A stretch of DNA of 64,000 bases from Methanosarcina acetivorans C2A (GCF_000007345.1 NC_003552.1:3038001-3102000), one strand, 5' to 3'. Numbered from the stretch's first letter, positions 17,290-26,528 are shown. Notes: a model not told the origin generated them from the letters alone. A program made the numbers and translations.

Positions 17290-18432
17290 TTACCCGCTAT
17301 AGCTCATGTTGATCTCGGATAGAGCTTCCCAATGATCATCACTTAAATAATGGCTGGGCGTAATCCAGAGGTTACCGATACCTCCCCTGATGGAGGAATG
17401 CATAGCTTGCTTGAGTTCCTCCGAAGAAAGGATATCGTTACCGCTTTTCCAGAGTCCGATAGAAATAATTATTCTGCTTGGATCGTATTTTTGCCCATAC
17501 TCATGGGCGATCTCCCTTGTAACTTCTGGGTCATAGCCTTTTAGCCCAAAGTAATCCCATATCACTATCTTATCAACATGTTCCAGCATAACATGATACG
17601 ATTGGCCCTTTTCCGTCGATTCTTTGCTTAAGTCGTCCCAGCTAACTTCCACATCCATGTAAAGCTTCTTATCATTTTTGTGGACGATCTTTGCAGCTCG
17701 ATCCAAAAAGCGCCCAACTTCATAAGAGCGCCACTCACCAATCGACGGATCGTCTATGTTTATTAATCCATTGGGAAGTCTAGGCCAATCATCACGGCCA
17801 GTATAGGACATATAGGCAGCTTTATCATCATCACCATAGCCATCAGTGTAGTATGCCAGTTCAGTCAAGGATATCGAATTCGCTGGGTAGTTAGTAGAAA
17901 TGTATTCCAACATTTGCAGGATCTGTTCGCCAAAATCGCCCTCAACTAGCTCCATTGTGCTGACCAGATTGCTGCTAGGTTCCCCTAACCATGAGATAGC
18001 TGAAGATTTTGGATGCTCTCTGATGTAGTTTGGTGCATATAAATCTACGACGATATCTACATTTGCCCACTTACTAAAGCGCTTCGAATCTTCCGCCAAA
18101 AAATCAATGCCTGTATCCTGTACATCCTGTGACCAGTAATTCTCATGGTTCTTCCATTTAAAATAGTTCCAATCCAGCCGACCAGCGCCTAAGGCTACGG
18201 TACTGACACCGGCGGATTTCATCTTTTCCTCCAAAGCAGGTATCTCTTCTCGACTATTTTCCAGGGAGGAAAAATCTACTCTGACCGTCAGTGCAGGAGA
18301 AGTAGAGGCAGGATACCATATGCTGATTACAAGAAGAATGAATATTACGATAAAACAACAGGCTATACCGCATATTATTGCTTTGGAATCTCTCCGCGGC
18401 TTACAATGCCGGTCCGATCCAGCTTGTTCCAT
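17290..18432 (-). CDS. Membrane-anchored TIM-barrel glycoside-hydrolase-like protein
   Basis: A 380-residue protein with a short basic N-terminus, one membrane helix (about residues 19-40) and an extracytoplasmic domain whose pattern of strands and acidic motifs fits a (beta/alpha)8 barrel. Examples are VDIVVDLYAP, ISLTELAYYTDGYGDDD, LYMDVEVSWDD, IVIWDYFGLKGYDP and IIISIGLW. This resembles the glycosidase-like barrels that accompany polysaccharide synthases, such as the C-terminal half of PgaB. I cannot assign a CAZy family. GAGGAGG four bases before ATG 18432 makes this start secure, so the gene overlaps the upstream glycosyltransferase by 58 bp. It is the last gene of the polysaccharide operon. 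It probably trims or releases the polymer. Confidence 0.75.
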   Translation of the reverse strand: MEQAGSDRHCKPRRDSKAIICGIACCFIVIFILLVISIWYPASTSPALTVRVDFSSLENSREEIPALEEKMKSAGVSTVALGAGRLDWNYFKWKNHENYWSQDVQDTGIDFLAEDSKRFSKWANVDIVVDLYAPNYIREHPKSSAISWLGEPSSNLVSTMELVEGDFGEQILQMLEYISTNYPANSISLTELAYYTDGYGDDDKAAYMSYTGRDDWPRLPNGLINIDDPSIGEWRSYEVGRFLDRAAKIVHKNDKKLYMDVEVSWDDLSKESTEKGQSYHVMLEHVDKIVIWDYFGLKGYDPEVTREIAHEYGQKYDPSRIIISIGLWKSGNDILSSEELKQAMHSSIRGGIGNLWITPSHYLSDDHWEALSEINMSYSG

Positions 18433-19607
18433 TTTGCCTCCTCTCTACGCAGCTCAACGATGATCGCCCATAGCATTACTGCATCCATCATTAAGGAATA
18501 TGGTACCCATAACGGAATCACGTAGAAGTATTTTAAATCGATCCAAGCTCGGTCAAGGGCGATAGCGAATAGTGATGCAATGAAGGCAAAGATCAGACCA
18601 AGCCAACCAATGATGCTCATCCAGCCCAAAGGGATGGGATTGATGTTGAGAAATAGCAAGATTGGCAGCAGTATGATTGATATCAACTGCAGCAAAGGTA
18701 TGATAATCATTGATGCCAAGTTAATCGGCAAATATAAGGCAAAAAGGCCATACCTGGGATTGAATAACATATCTCGGTGAATATAAGCAGTCTTAAGTAG
18801 CCCACGCGCCCATCGCACTCGCTGCTTCCACAGGCCCTTGATAGTTGAGGGTACTTCTACATACACTATGGCCCAGGGTTGAAACGCTACCTTGTAACCT
18901 GCCTTGTGCACACGCCAGGTCAATTCTATGTCTTCGCCTATAAATCCCTCTAAGAAGGGACCAGTCTTTTCAAGAGTGATACGTCGGAAGGCGCCTATAT
19001 TGCCAGACACGACAGGAAGGCAATCGATAGTATCCAGCGCTCTACGCACAAAGCCTGTGCCTACGTGAGTGAGCAAGTTCGCCAGTAGTGTCTGAAGCTT
19101 ATCAAGGTTAACGGGAGCATCGCTGCCACATACTGCACCTACATCTTCGCTGCTAAAACCACCGAGCATCTTGCTTATGGTATCAGGAGCAAAGATGCCG
19201 TCAGCATCGACGAAGAATATTACTTCTCCTTTGGCTAGGTTCAGTCCCATGTTAAGAGCTGAGGCTTTGCCTCCGTTTTTCTTGGTTACCACAATTACAC
19301 GGGAGTTCGTTTCATAACGCTGCATCTCTTCAAGCGTATTATCAGACGAACCGTCATCCACTAGGATGACCTCATATTCTGAATAGTCCGATGCCAGAAT
19401 GGAGTCTATGCAATGGGCTATCACTTTTTCTTCATTATAGGCTGGTACCACTATAGAGATGAAGGGATTATCGCTGTTGAATATATGCTGTTTACTTTTG
19501 CGCATTTCGAAAGCTAGAGATAGTGGAAAATATGTAATTGTCAGAATGCCTACAGAAAAGCAGGTGAATCCTATAATATAGAAGAATAAAAGAAGCATCT
19601 CCATCAT
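18375..19607 (-). CDS. Processive family 2 glycosyltransferase (PgaC/hyaluronan-synthase-like)
   Basis: About 410 residues. An N-terminal membrane helix precedes the GT2 domain, with PAYNE, DDGSSD (near residue 85), DAD (135), GED (225) and QRVRW (263): the full D,D,D,Q/RxxRW set of processive synthases. Three to four membrane helices follow from about residue 285 and would form the export pore. Substrate is likely a UDP-sugar, but which one cannot be read. The ATG at 19607 overlaps the stop of the ATP-grasp gene (TGATG) and has GGAG four bases upstream; an upstream TTG at 19610 is less likely. It is the core synthase of the four-gene operon. Confidence 0.9.
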   Translation of the reverse strand: MMEMLLLFFYIIGFTCFSVGILTITYFPLSLAFEMRKSKQHIFNSDNPFISIVVPAYNEEKVIAHCIDSILASDYSEYEVILVDDGSSDNTLEEMQRYETNSRVIVVTKKNGGKASALNMGLNLAKGEVIFFVDADGIFAPDTISKMLGGFSSEDVGAVCGSDAPVNLDKLQTLLANLLTHVGTGFVRRALDTIDCLPVVSGNIGAFRRITLEKTGPFLEGFIGEDIELTWRVHKAGYKVAFQPWAIVYVEVPSTIKGLWKQRVRWARGLLKTAYIHRDMLFNPRYGLFALYLPINLASMIIIPLLQLISIILLPILLFLNINPIPLGWMSIIGWLGLIFAFIASLFAIALDRAWIDLKYFYVIPLWVPYSLMMDAVMLWAIIVELRREEAKWNKLDRTGIVSRGEIPKQ

Positions 19608-20455
19608 CAAACTCCAAAATCTTCCAAAACTGCATCCAGTACTTCTTTGGCCTGGGTAATATTTGCTCCAAACCTGGCATTGATCTCCAGAACTACAGGA
19701 TTGTTATCGTTTCGACGGCGAATATCTATGTCCATTGGACCGGTCAGATTCATAGCCTTTGCTGCAGATATAGCTATATCCGCCACGTCAGGAGCGTTTA
19801 CGCGCTTCACTTCAGCTGCGTTGCCCACGATTCCCTCTTTAAGCATAGTCTTTTCTAAAACTACGATAGCAGATTTTTTCCCGATATATACATTAGGTGC
19901 GTAATCCGTTCCTGGGATAAATTCCTGCAATATATATCTGTCATCAAGCATGGAGATTGCAGGCCAGTCCTTTACGTTTCTGATAACTACTTCTCTACCG
20001 CCTCTACCTACCCGCGGCTTACTCAGACATGGCCATCCCAAATTGAGCGAGATCTCCTCAGGCGAAGAGACCTGGGAAGGCAGTAAGTACCTGGGAACGC
20101 ATACTCCGTGGTTCGAAAGCCGTTTAGATGTCAGAAATTTATCATCTGCATCGTAGACTGCTTGCTTTTGGCTAATGACCGCCGGTATATCACTCCATTT
20201 AATCCATTCTGAGGCTAAGATTGGCAATTCCTCGCTCACAGTTGGAATCATCAGTTGAATGCTCTCCTCGACTGCAAGAGTGCATAGTTTTTCCAAGAAC
20301 GATGGGTGTGAAGCAGGAGGAATCCTATGCACTTTGACCCCCGGAAGCGAAATCCTCTGCATATCAACACCGATGACGGAATGTCCTCTTTCTAAAAGGA
20401 GTGATGCAACATTACGACCGGCTGGTCCTCCAATACCAGTCACCATAATCTTCAT
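19607..20455 (-). CDS. ATP-grasp ligase (carbamoyl-phosphate-synthase-like)
   Basis: A 282-residue protein. An N-terminal Rossmann-like pre-ATP-grasp domain (MVTGIGGPAGRNVASLL) is followed by an ATP-grasp fold with CLSKPRVGRGGREV, ILQEFIPGTDYAPNVYI and the metal-binding end MDIDIRRRN...VVLEINARFGAN. Such stand-alone proteins join a carboxylate to an amine, or another nucleophile, through an acyl-phosphate. The ATG has GAGGGATGAT upstream. Its position between a PIG-L deacetylase and a polysaccharide synthase suggests that it acts on a sugar or amino-acid building block of the same polymer. No signal peptide is present, so the reaction is cytoplasmic. The specific substrate is unknown. Confidence 0.85.
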   Translation of the reverse strand: MKIMVTGIGGPAGRNVASLLLERGHSVIGVDMQRISLPGVKVHRIPPASHPSFLEKLCTLAVEESIQLMIPTVSEELPILASEWIKWSDIPAVISQKQAVYDADDKFLTSKRLSNHGVCVPRYLLPSQVSSPEEISLNLGWPCLSKPRVGRGGREVVIRNVKDWPAISMLDDRYILQEFIPGTDYAPNVYIGKKSAIVVLEKTMLKEGIVGNAAEVKRVNAPDVADIAISAAKAMNLTGPMDIDIRRRNDNNPVVLEINARFGANITQAKEVLDAVLEDFGV

Positions 20456-20522
20456 TATTAATCATCCCTCGTGCCCAATTTATTATGTGCCCTTTCAAAT
20501 TTGCGCTTGTTCATTCATATCA

Positions 20523-21452
20523 TCACGGACACAAATAAATTGGCAAACTAATCCGAATTGCCTCAAAGCCTTCTGCTTGTTTCAATTTTGCTTGAGCACC
20601 TCGGAAGATGGCATTTCCATAGACCTGCTCTGGCTGTACATATCTCTTTTTATTTTGATCTTCATGTTCCCGGATACTCTCTATTTTGATATCGATATAG
20701 GGTTCGATGTCTATGAAAACATTTGGCTGGAAGGACTGGGTAGTGGAAGGGCTTTCATAGCATAATATCGTGCTCAGGTTGCGGCAAGCACGCAGTGTTG
20801 CACGGTGAACCGATCTATGATCCTGATGTAGATCGTGAATTGAATGTGTAAATACTACATCCGGTTTCAACTCGTCTACGATTATTTCGATTTGCTTGGT
20901 AATCTCTAAGATGAAATGATCCAGTCTCGTATCAGGAAAATCCCTAATTTCAAGCTTACTCAGACCTAAGAATTCAGCGCTTTTCTTTGCTTCTCTAAGC
21001 CTGGATGGACTATTGCCCCCCATTTCTCCGTTGCTTAAGACCAAGCCCCATATAGTGTGCCCTGCGTCGCAAAGCTTTGCGAGAGATCCTCCACAGGCGA
21101 TCTCCATGTCATCTGGATGGGCTCCAATTACCAGAATCTTCATCGATTTTAGACTAGGTTCAGCTATCACCTTCATCCTCACAATTCCTATCATGAGTGC
21201 ACTCAGTCCTATGATGCTCAGGCAATCACAACCAAGATGGAGCCATATGTCCGAATTTATGCTTATCAGGCAGTAAAATTGGAGGGCAGCGAAAAAGATA
21301 TTGCTGGCCAATATGACCCTGAATATGGTTCTAGACTTACGGACCATTCTTCTCAGCGACTGGTTTTTAATTAAAAGGCATACAGCCACTGTAATGAAGA
21401 CTATAGTATCAATCAAATGTATAAATTCTACTAAGCTAAACATAAGTACCAT
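20523..21452 (-). CDS. PIG-L family deacetylase with N-terminal membrane domain
   Basis: A 309-residue protein. Residues 1-93 form three to four membrane helices. From residue 104 comes a PIG-L/LmbE domain with the zinc motifs AHPDD (111-115) and HDLHQDH (196-202). Family members remove N-acetyl groups from GlcNAc-containing lipids, mycothiol precursors or similar amino sugars. The membrane fusion would place deacetylation at the membrane, next to the GT2 synthase encoded downstream. It is probably the first gene of the operon; 67 bp separate it from the ATP-grasp gene. Start choice (21452 or the ATG three codons on) is uncertain because no clear Shine-Dalgarno is visible. Confidence 0.88.
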   Translation of the reverse strand: MVLMFSLVEFIHLIDTIVFITVAVCLLIKNQSLRRMVRKSRTIFRVILASNIFFAALQFYCLISINSDIWLHLGCDCLSIIGLSALMIGIVRMKVIAEPSLKSMKILVIGAHPDDMEIACGGSLAKLCDAGHTIWGLVLSNGEMGGNSPSRLREAKKSAEFLGLSKLEIRDFPDTRLDHFILEITKQIEIIVDELKPDVVFTHSIHDLHQDHRSVHRATLRACRNLSTILCYESPSTTQSFQPNVFIDIEPYIDIKIESIREHEDQNKKRYVQPEQVYGNAIFRGAQAKLKQAEGFEAIRISLPIYLCP

Positions 21453-21512
21453 CTAGTTCCAACCGAACCTCTTGGTTGCGAGTCCCATCATCATCTGAAC
21501 TTTGCTTTACTA

Positions 21513-21668
21513 TCAATTTAATAAATTAGGTACACGAGTAATCCTGAACCATTCCACGTTTGACTTGTAAACCCATAGCGTCCAGTTGCCTTTGAAACTC
21601 TGCCAGACTATCTCTTCTTTTCCGGTCTCATCCACGGTTCTTTGAATAACTATATAGTTCTGGAATAG
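21513..21668 (-). pseudogene. C-terminal relic of an unidentified gene
   Basis: In one minus-strand frame the stretch reads IVIQRTVDETGKEEIVWQSF, then KGNWTLWVYKSNVEWFRI to a TGA at 21513. The composition is protein-like (Trp-rich, no stops), but no start is available and the upstream side merges into the glycosyltransferase relic. The family is unknown. It could be the tail of a larger membrane or glycosylation protein. Confidence 0.4.
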
Positions 21669-21724
21669 GGGAACGGATCAGGAAAGTAGAGAAAATCCAT
21701 AAAAGATATGCGGTCAGCCATTTT

Positions 21725-22212
21725 TTACTTTTCAACTTCTAAATCACTTAAACCATACCACTTGCCGTTGACCATATCTGCTTTGCCTTCAATGATCGGG
21801 ACAACCAGATTGGAATATCAGCAGGATTGTGCTGACCATCAGAATCCATGGTTACGAGAATATCGGAACCTTCGGCAGCTTCAAAGCCTGTTTTAAGAGC
21901 CATGCCTTTACCTTTGTTTGTCTCATGAACAATCACTTCAGCTCCGGCTTTTTCTGCTATCTCTACAGTCCGGTCAGAACTGCCATTATCTACCATGATC
22001 ACTCTATCGGCATATCTTTTCGTATGCAGGACAGTACTTCCTATTGATACTTTCTCATTAAAAGCTGGAAGGACTACGGTTATTTTCTGGCAGACTGCTT
22101 CCTTTGAACGACAAATCTCTTTCTCTTGTTGGAAGCGCGGGGAAAAGCTGGTTAAAAAAAGTTCATTTTTTACTTTAAATTCCTTTATAGGAACATAGTT
22201 AACACTAACCAA
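21725..22212 (-). pseudogene. Frameshifted dolichol-phosphate-mannose-synthase-like GT2 fragment
   Basis: The N-terminal GT2 fold is clear: ITVVLPAFNEKVSIGSTV, RVIMVDNGSSDRT, ALKTGFEAAEGSDILVTMDSDGQHNP. After ADIP the frame goes wrong. Reading one base differently from near base 21812 restores the expected LVVPIIEGKADMVNGKWYG, then a stop at 21725. A base lost from an AAAT run explains it. Even with the frame repaired, the usual C-terminal half is missing. The gene is therefore broken twice. It probably belonged to a surface-glycan locus related to the neighbouring operon. Confidence 0.8.
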
Positions 22213-22615
22213 GAAGATATAAAAACCTCCTATAATATATTATTACCTGTCGTGTATAATATAAACAACCATATATATACATATCTTAATAAAAGTAGAG
22301 AAAATTCGAGTCTGTTAAAAAGTAATATTGAACCAATATATTTTCAGGGAACGGGAAGCCTAAATACGCTGAGAAGTACCAATTGTGAAAACGTTGCTTT
22401 TTCCAGCCCTTCCGGGTAGTATAAGAGACTACAAAGATTACTTTTGTGCTACATTTCTTCAGGATATTTCTAATGGAATAAATATTGGCAGTGATGTTGG
22501 ACTTAAGACATATGAGAATTAAGATATTCAAACTAGTGTCGAGCCAATAATCAAGTATTGAATAGTAATGAATGACTGTAATCCGGTTCATACGACATTA
22601 CTTAATTGACAGAAC
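22213..22615. other. AT-rich stretch with weak traces of coding sequence
   Basis: About 400 bp. The minus strand around 22340-22560 has an open, Lys-rich frame (KVIFVVSYTTRKGWKKQRF) that might be a decayed transposase or other relic, but no family motif is firm. Nothing else was recognised. Confidence 0.3.
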
Positions 22616-22619
22616 ACTA

Positions 22620-23405
22620 GATTATGGATCTTTTTTGTGGGAATTCCCGACAGCTACAGCTAAAAGCGATTAAGTTTATGAACTAATTTTTCCCCCATTT
22701 TAGCCTTATCCATATTGGAATTTTGCTCTTATTAAAGGTGAGAAACCGTTACATATTCCAGTGCTGAAACACCGTTTGTTGAAAAAAGTAAATAGATTGT
22801 AACAAAAATTAGTTAGAGCCTATCCGAAAAGTCGATAATGGCATGTTGCAAAGATTACGAGAAGGCTATAATATCCGGGTTCCCTTCCGGTTGCGTATTG
22901 CCCAATGTAAAAGTTATAGCAAACTGCAGCACTTTTCGGATAGGTTCTTAGTCCATTATCGGTTTTGAATGACCATGCTTTGTCTACTATATCACATATC
23001 AAAGAAAATATATGTTCCATTGTATTATCTGTCTCAGGCGTAAAACCTTTTTTCAAGAAGCTCACATTCTTCATGAAAATTTCTTCGGCATAAGAAATAG
23101 CTTTATGAGAAGCTTCAGACAGTTCAAAATCAGAGTTAAATTCTCGTATTTTTTTGAATATGCGCAACAGCACTGATAACCGTATCAGAAAGTATCAATT
23201 GAGATATCTCATTGTAGGTAATCTTATCATTATCTGGAATCTCTTCAATAGAACTGAATTCCTCATAATACCTCTTACTAACGTTTTTTAATTGATGAAA
23301 CACGCAAAAAGAATGAGCCACTTCAGGAAAGACCTTTTTTACGGCTCCAATAATCGCTTTATCCTCATCAGAAACAATTTTTTGATTTTACCTTCAGGAA
23401 ATCGG
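22620..23405 (-). pseudogene. Truncated MULE-type transposase, disrupted by MITE copy 2
   Basis: The minus-strand sequence is a close relative of the transposase at 51878-53068, covering its C-terminal half from GNRFPE/GKIKK to the end plus the IS right end. It is broken in three ways: the 5' half is gone at about 23405, a base change near 23165 shifts the frame after HIQK, and a 132-bp MITE splits the LTN/SFKT region. Unlike the 51.9-kb copy, it keeps TGT at the codon where that copy has TGA. It abuts an ISAzo13-type relic. Confidence 0.85.
22816..22947 (-). mobile_element. 132-bp MITE, copy 2
   Basis: Reverse complement of 10238-10369, matching base for base by eye over 132 bp. It is flanked by TTA on both sides (22813-22815 and 22948-22950), which is TAA in the element's own orientation. 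The related transposase copy near 53050-53070 shows the empty site (ACTAACTAATTTTTG), so this insertion and its 3-bp duplication can be read directly. Confidence 0.92.
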
Positions 23406-23717
23406 TTCTTTACCATTAGCGATCTCATTATTTCCAGCCATGACAGTTTGAAAATGGCAACCTAACACTTTGCTTATATAGATTTGTCCTCCGTGACCTA
23501 ATTTCATTGCTTCGATGGCTGCGTATCTTCTCCGATCTTTCTCGTTCAAACTGTCATAAAATGCTTTCATTTGCTTTTCAATTTCTTCAGAATATTTTAT
23601 GCGTAGCGTCAAATTAGATTCCTTATATTTATTTGTAATAGCTTTCAAAAAAGCATTATAGCTGGTAATAGGAATTCTTGAAATTATATATGTGTTATTC
23701 CTAAATATCCCTACCAC
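23394..23717 (-). pseudogene. N-terminal relic of an ISAzo13-type transposase
   Basis: About 100 residues with the family-like block LNEKDRRRYAAIEAMKLGHGG, then QIYISKVLGCHFQTV, the N-terminal helix-turn-helix region of ISAzo13/ISNCY transposases. The frame is cut at about 23405, where it runs into the MULE-type transposase relic. Its 5' end overlaps the 3' end of the methyltransferase-like gene by a few bases. There is no catalytic domain, so it is dead. Confidence 0.65.
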
Positions 23718-24424
23718 AATAACGGAATCAGTCTGTAACGAACTTTTTGACAGTATTCTTTATAACCCGGCAGATTTTCGGATAGAAACTTTTCTTCCTC
23801 AAGAAGTCTCCAGATGATAACCAGCATAATGGGTACGAGTATAAGCAGTCCCCACCACGAACCAAGCGCAAGAGGAGTACCTGAAAATATAATGAGACCA
23901 GCTGCATACATAGGATGGCGGACTATGCTATAAACTCCTGTGGTTATTACTTGCTGGTCTGAGGATACTTGAATGGTAGCAGCAGCAAAGGGGTTTTCTC
24001 TGAAAACCAGAAAAATGAGAAAATATCCCAGTACTACGAGCATATCTCCTGCAATAACAATATAAACCGGAACATCCGACCACCCGAAACGGTGGTCAAA
24101 TGAGGGAATAATGAGAATAGCACAAAACAAAATTAAAAGAAATAGTTGTATAATCTTCTGAGTCTTTTCTTTCTCTGCCCCTGGCCCCCTTTCAACCCGG
24201 CGTTCCAGAAGTTTCGGGTCTTTTTTCCACAAATAAATAGTTATCATCACTACTGACCCGTAGAAAACAATCAAATAAACCCATGCCTGCCAGAAATCAA
24301 ATGACCACGCAGGGCCAAAAAGACATATCCCTAACATGACAATAAGCCGCACGAAGCCAAATAGAGTTTTCATTTTCAGAGCGGAAGTACTTTTGTTAGT
24401 GATATTCATGAAATTGTTCCTCAT
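23711..24424 (-). CDS. Isoprenylcysteine carboxyl methyltransferase family membrane protein
   Basis: A 237-residue polytopic protein with about five hydrophobic segments. The C-terminal signature of the ICMT/PEMT-like superfamily is clear: GVYSIVRHPMYAAGLIIF, then the EEEKFLSENLPGYKEYCQKVRYRLIP tail that binds S-adenosylmethionine. These enzymes methylate lipids or prenylated thiols at the membrane; the archaeal substrate is unknown. GAGGAG seven bases before ATG 24424 supports the start. The 3' end touches an ISAzo13-type relic, but the conserved tail is complete. It is followed, upstream on the same strand, by another methyltransferase gene. Confidence 0.85.
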   Translation of the reverse strand: MRNNFMNITNKSTSALKMKTLFGFVRLIVMLGICLFGPAWSFDFWQAWVYLIVFYGSVVMITIYLWKKDPKLLERRVERGPGAEKEKTQKIIQLFLLILFCAILIIPSFDHRFGWSDVPVYIVIAGDMLVVLGYFLIFLVFRENPFAAATIQVSSDQQVITTGVYSIVRHPMYAAGLIIFSGTPLALGSWWGLLILVPIMLVIIWRLLEEEKFLSENLPGYKEYCQKVRYRLIPLLW

Positions 24425-24536
24425 GAAATTACTCCTCTATTTATCGTAATGGGAATAAAACATATCCGAAAAAACATGTCTCTGACATAACAACAAGCCG
24501 CACGAAACCAGACCGAATTTTTATTGTAATCCGTAT

Positions 24537-25424
24537 TTATGCGACAGGAACAGGATCATGAGGGCATGAATTAATCTCGGTTTTACCAGCCCTTGCCGAC
24601 GCAATGGCAACACCCGTGGAAATCGGGCGTCCGGCATTCGGACCGGTAAAATAGAGCCGTTTTAGCTCTCCGGTTGTTGCGTTGTGAACCTCACGGAAGC
24701 CGCGCCGGATAAGAAATGGTTCAATCTGGCCTTCATCAATCCCGAAAATCAACCTCTCGCCGATCACCCTTGTTATCCACCTCACGGTCTTCATGTCGTG
24801 CAGAGTTTCGTTGTAGAAATAGTCAAAGATCACAGAACTTCCCGTTCCTGAATGATTGGCGATAAAAGCCAGCGTGCTGTCAATTCCTTCCGGAGTAAGG
24901 TACATGGTTACGCCCTGCCAGATAAACAGCGTTTTGCCCTGCTCGTCATAGCCGCTGGCGAGCAGGCGCTTACCGAGCATCTGGGTATTGAAATCCACCT
25001 GGACGAAGGTGACATGATCAGGCATGGGGTTGATTACCTTCTTCAACCGCTTCAGTTTTACTTCCTGCGTTTCCGGGTGATCGACTTCGAATACCCGCAT
25101 CTTCTCGATTCCTGCGATGCGGTATGCGCGTGTATCGAACCCGGCTCCCAGAATGACTACCTGATCGAGACCTTCATTCAGACACGCCTTGAGGAAATCA
25201 TCTATATACCGCTCCCTGGCTGTGATAAATTCTATTGCTCCCCTGAATATCAGGCCGTAAATACCGGAATCAATCACCAGTTTGCTGAGGGTAAACCTGA
25301 TACGGTTTACCAGTGAAAGGGCAACGGGATCATAGCAAATCCGCACGTCTTCCGGTTTCTGTGCCTCGATCGCACGCACAAGTGCCATTCCTTCGGCTGT
25401 TTTAATGGATTGTTTTTGTCTCAT
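24537..25424 (-). CDS. Class I SAM-dependent methyltransferase (PPM1/LCMT-like, TIGR00027 type)
   Basis: About 295 residues from the preferred start. Family features are TARERYIDDFLKACLNEGLDQVVILGAGFDTRAYRI (SAM-binding motif I, GAGFDTRAYR), VFEVDHPETQEVK, the DFN stretch, FIWQGVTMYLTPEGI and FDYF. This is the leucine-carboxyl-methyltransferase-like family found in many bacteria as polyketide or small-molecule O-methyltransferases. A longer frame reaching 25589 exists, but ATG 25424 has AAGGAG close upstream and starts exactly where the family begins (RQKQSIKTAEGMALVRA). The substrate is unknown. The GC is higher than that of the flanking relics, and bacterial origin is likely. Confidence 0.88.
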   Translation of the reverse strand: MRQKQSIKTAEGMALVRAIEAQKPEDVRICYDPVALSLVNRIRFTLSKLVIDSGIYGLIFRGAIEFITARERYIDDFLKACLNEGLDQVVILGAGFDTRAYRIAGIEKMRVFEVDHPETQEVKLKRLKKVINPMPDHVTFVQVDFNTQMLGKRLLASGYDEQGKTLFIWQGVTMYLTPEGIDSTLAFIANHSGTGSSVIFDYFYNETLHDMKTVRWITRVIGERLIFGIDEGQIEPFLIRRGFREVHNATTGELKRLYFTGPNAGRPISTGVAIASARAGKTEINSCPHDPVPVA

Positions 25425-25601
25425 ACAAACTCCTTCTTTCGATAGAACAGAGCGAGGACGACATGCTGGCGGACAGAGACAGCAGGCCCAGCCTCGTGAT
25501 GAGACGGACCGAACGGCTCGCCAGGATAAGGGTCTTATCCTGCCGAAGAGAATTCCCGGCTTCCATATCTGCCTCGAATTACATAGCAATCTCAGTAGGA
25601 C

Positions 25602-26528
25602 TCAAACGCGGATTCCGTCAAAGGAAAAGGTCCCGGTACCTTGGATTGTGATGTGGCCTGAGATCAAGTCGCCGTCCACAATCCCATCGTATCTGATCTC
25701 CATCTTCAACGGCGTGGTCACTGGTGCCCTGAACGAGAAACGGTTACCTTCAACCGTACCCTCGACAATTTGCACGCTCGTTCCCTGTGAGGGGCTGGTC
25801 ACCGAACCGGAAATCCCCCCACTGCTCGTATCCACAACTAGCGTGAGATCAAGGTCGGCGGCCGGATGGTGAAAGACAACCTGCCATGTTCCGCCTACAG
25901 CCGTGCGCCTCTCCCCGGTGGTTGTTACTCCGTTCTTGATGCTCGTCTCGGGCCGTCTGGGTGCCGGTGATCGCGGGGGGCTGACAACCGGCAGCTGCCC
26001 GAGATGCGGCCTACCGGGTTCAGGCTGTACGCCTGCTGAGTTCAGGAAGCCAGCCGTCATCCGGTAGTAGCCGACTACAAAAAGAATTTCGATTATTTGC
26101 ACATCGTCACGGGTCGTTTTCAACGCCGTCCATGTGTCGTCCGATACACAGTCGTCCGAACACAATTCGTCGACCGCACGGAGAAGCGCAGCATCGGCGT
26201 CAGACCAGGATGCCGACTCACTGGACAGCGCGTCGATCTCGGTCCCAGTGACACCGGCACCGAGAGCGCCCAGGGAGTGGTTTGCCCATTCGTACTCGCA
26301 CTCGGTGCGGAGTGCGACCCGCAGGATCGCCAACTCGCGGTCTCTGGGAGACAGCCGACCTCTGACGAGCAACATCTCACCGAGTGCGAGCCACGACGTG
26401 AACAGATCCTCGTGGCGAACGAGCGTCCGAATGACGTTTGACGCTCCGATACCGGCAAGGACGCGCTGGTTTTCGGTCATCGACGCCGTGTCAACGGGCG
26501 GAATGCGTGGTTCGGTGGGACGCTTCAT
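25602..26528 (-). CDS. Carboxymuconolactone decarboxylase (AhpD-like) domain fused to a C-terminal beta-barrel domain
   Basis: A 308-residue protein. Residues 1-170 resemble the CMD/AhpD helical fold (LSPRDRELAILRVALRTECEYEWANHSLGAL), with Glu and His in place of the usual redox Cys pair, so a hydratase/decarboxylase-like or binding role is more likely than peroxidase. A Pro/Arg-rich linker follows at about 175-200. The C-terminal 105 residues form an antiparallel-strand domain (GTWQVVFHHPAADLDLTLVV; GTVEGNRFSFRAPV) like those appended to secreted hydrolases. GC is clearly higher than its surroundings, pointing to transfer from a GC-rich bacterium. ATG overlaps the stop of a truncated upstream gene by four bases (ATGA). 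Confidence 0.8.
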   Translation of the reverse strand: MKRPTEPRIPPVDTASMTENQRVLAGIGASNVIRTLVRHEDLFTSWLALGEMLLVRGRLSPRDRELAILRVALRTECEYEWANHSLGALGAGVTGTEIDALSSESASWSDADAALLRAVDELCSDDCVSDDTWTALKTTRDDVQIIEILFVVGYYRMTAGFLNSAGVQPEPGRPHLGQLPVVSPPRSPAPRRPETSIKNGVTTTGERRTAVGGTWQVVFHHPAADLDLTLVVDTSSGGISGSVTSPSQGTSVQIVEGTVEGNRFSFRAPVTTPLKMEIRYDGIVDGDLISGHITIQGTGTFSFDGIRV

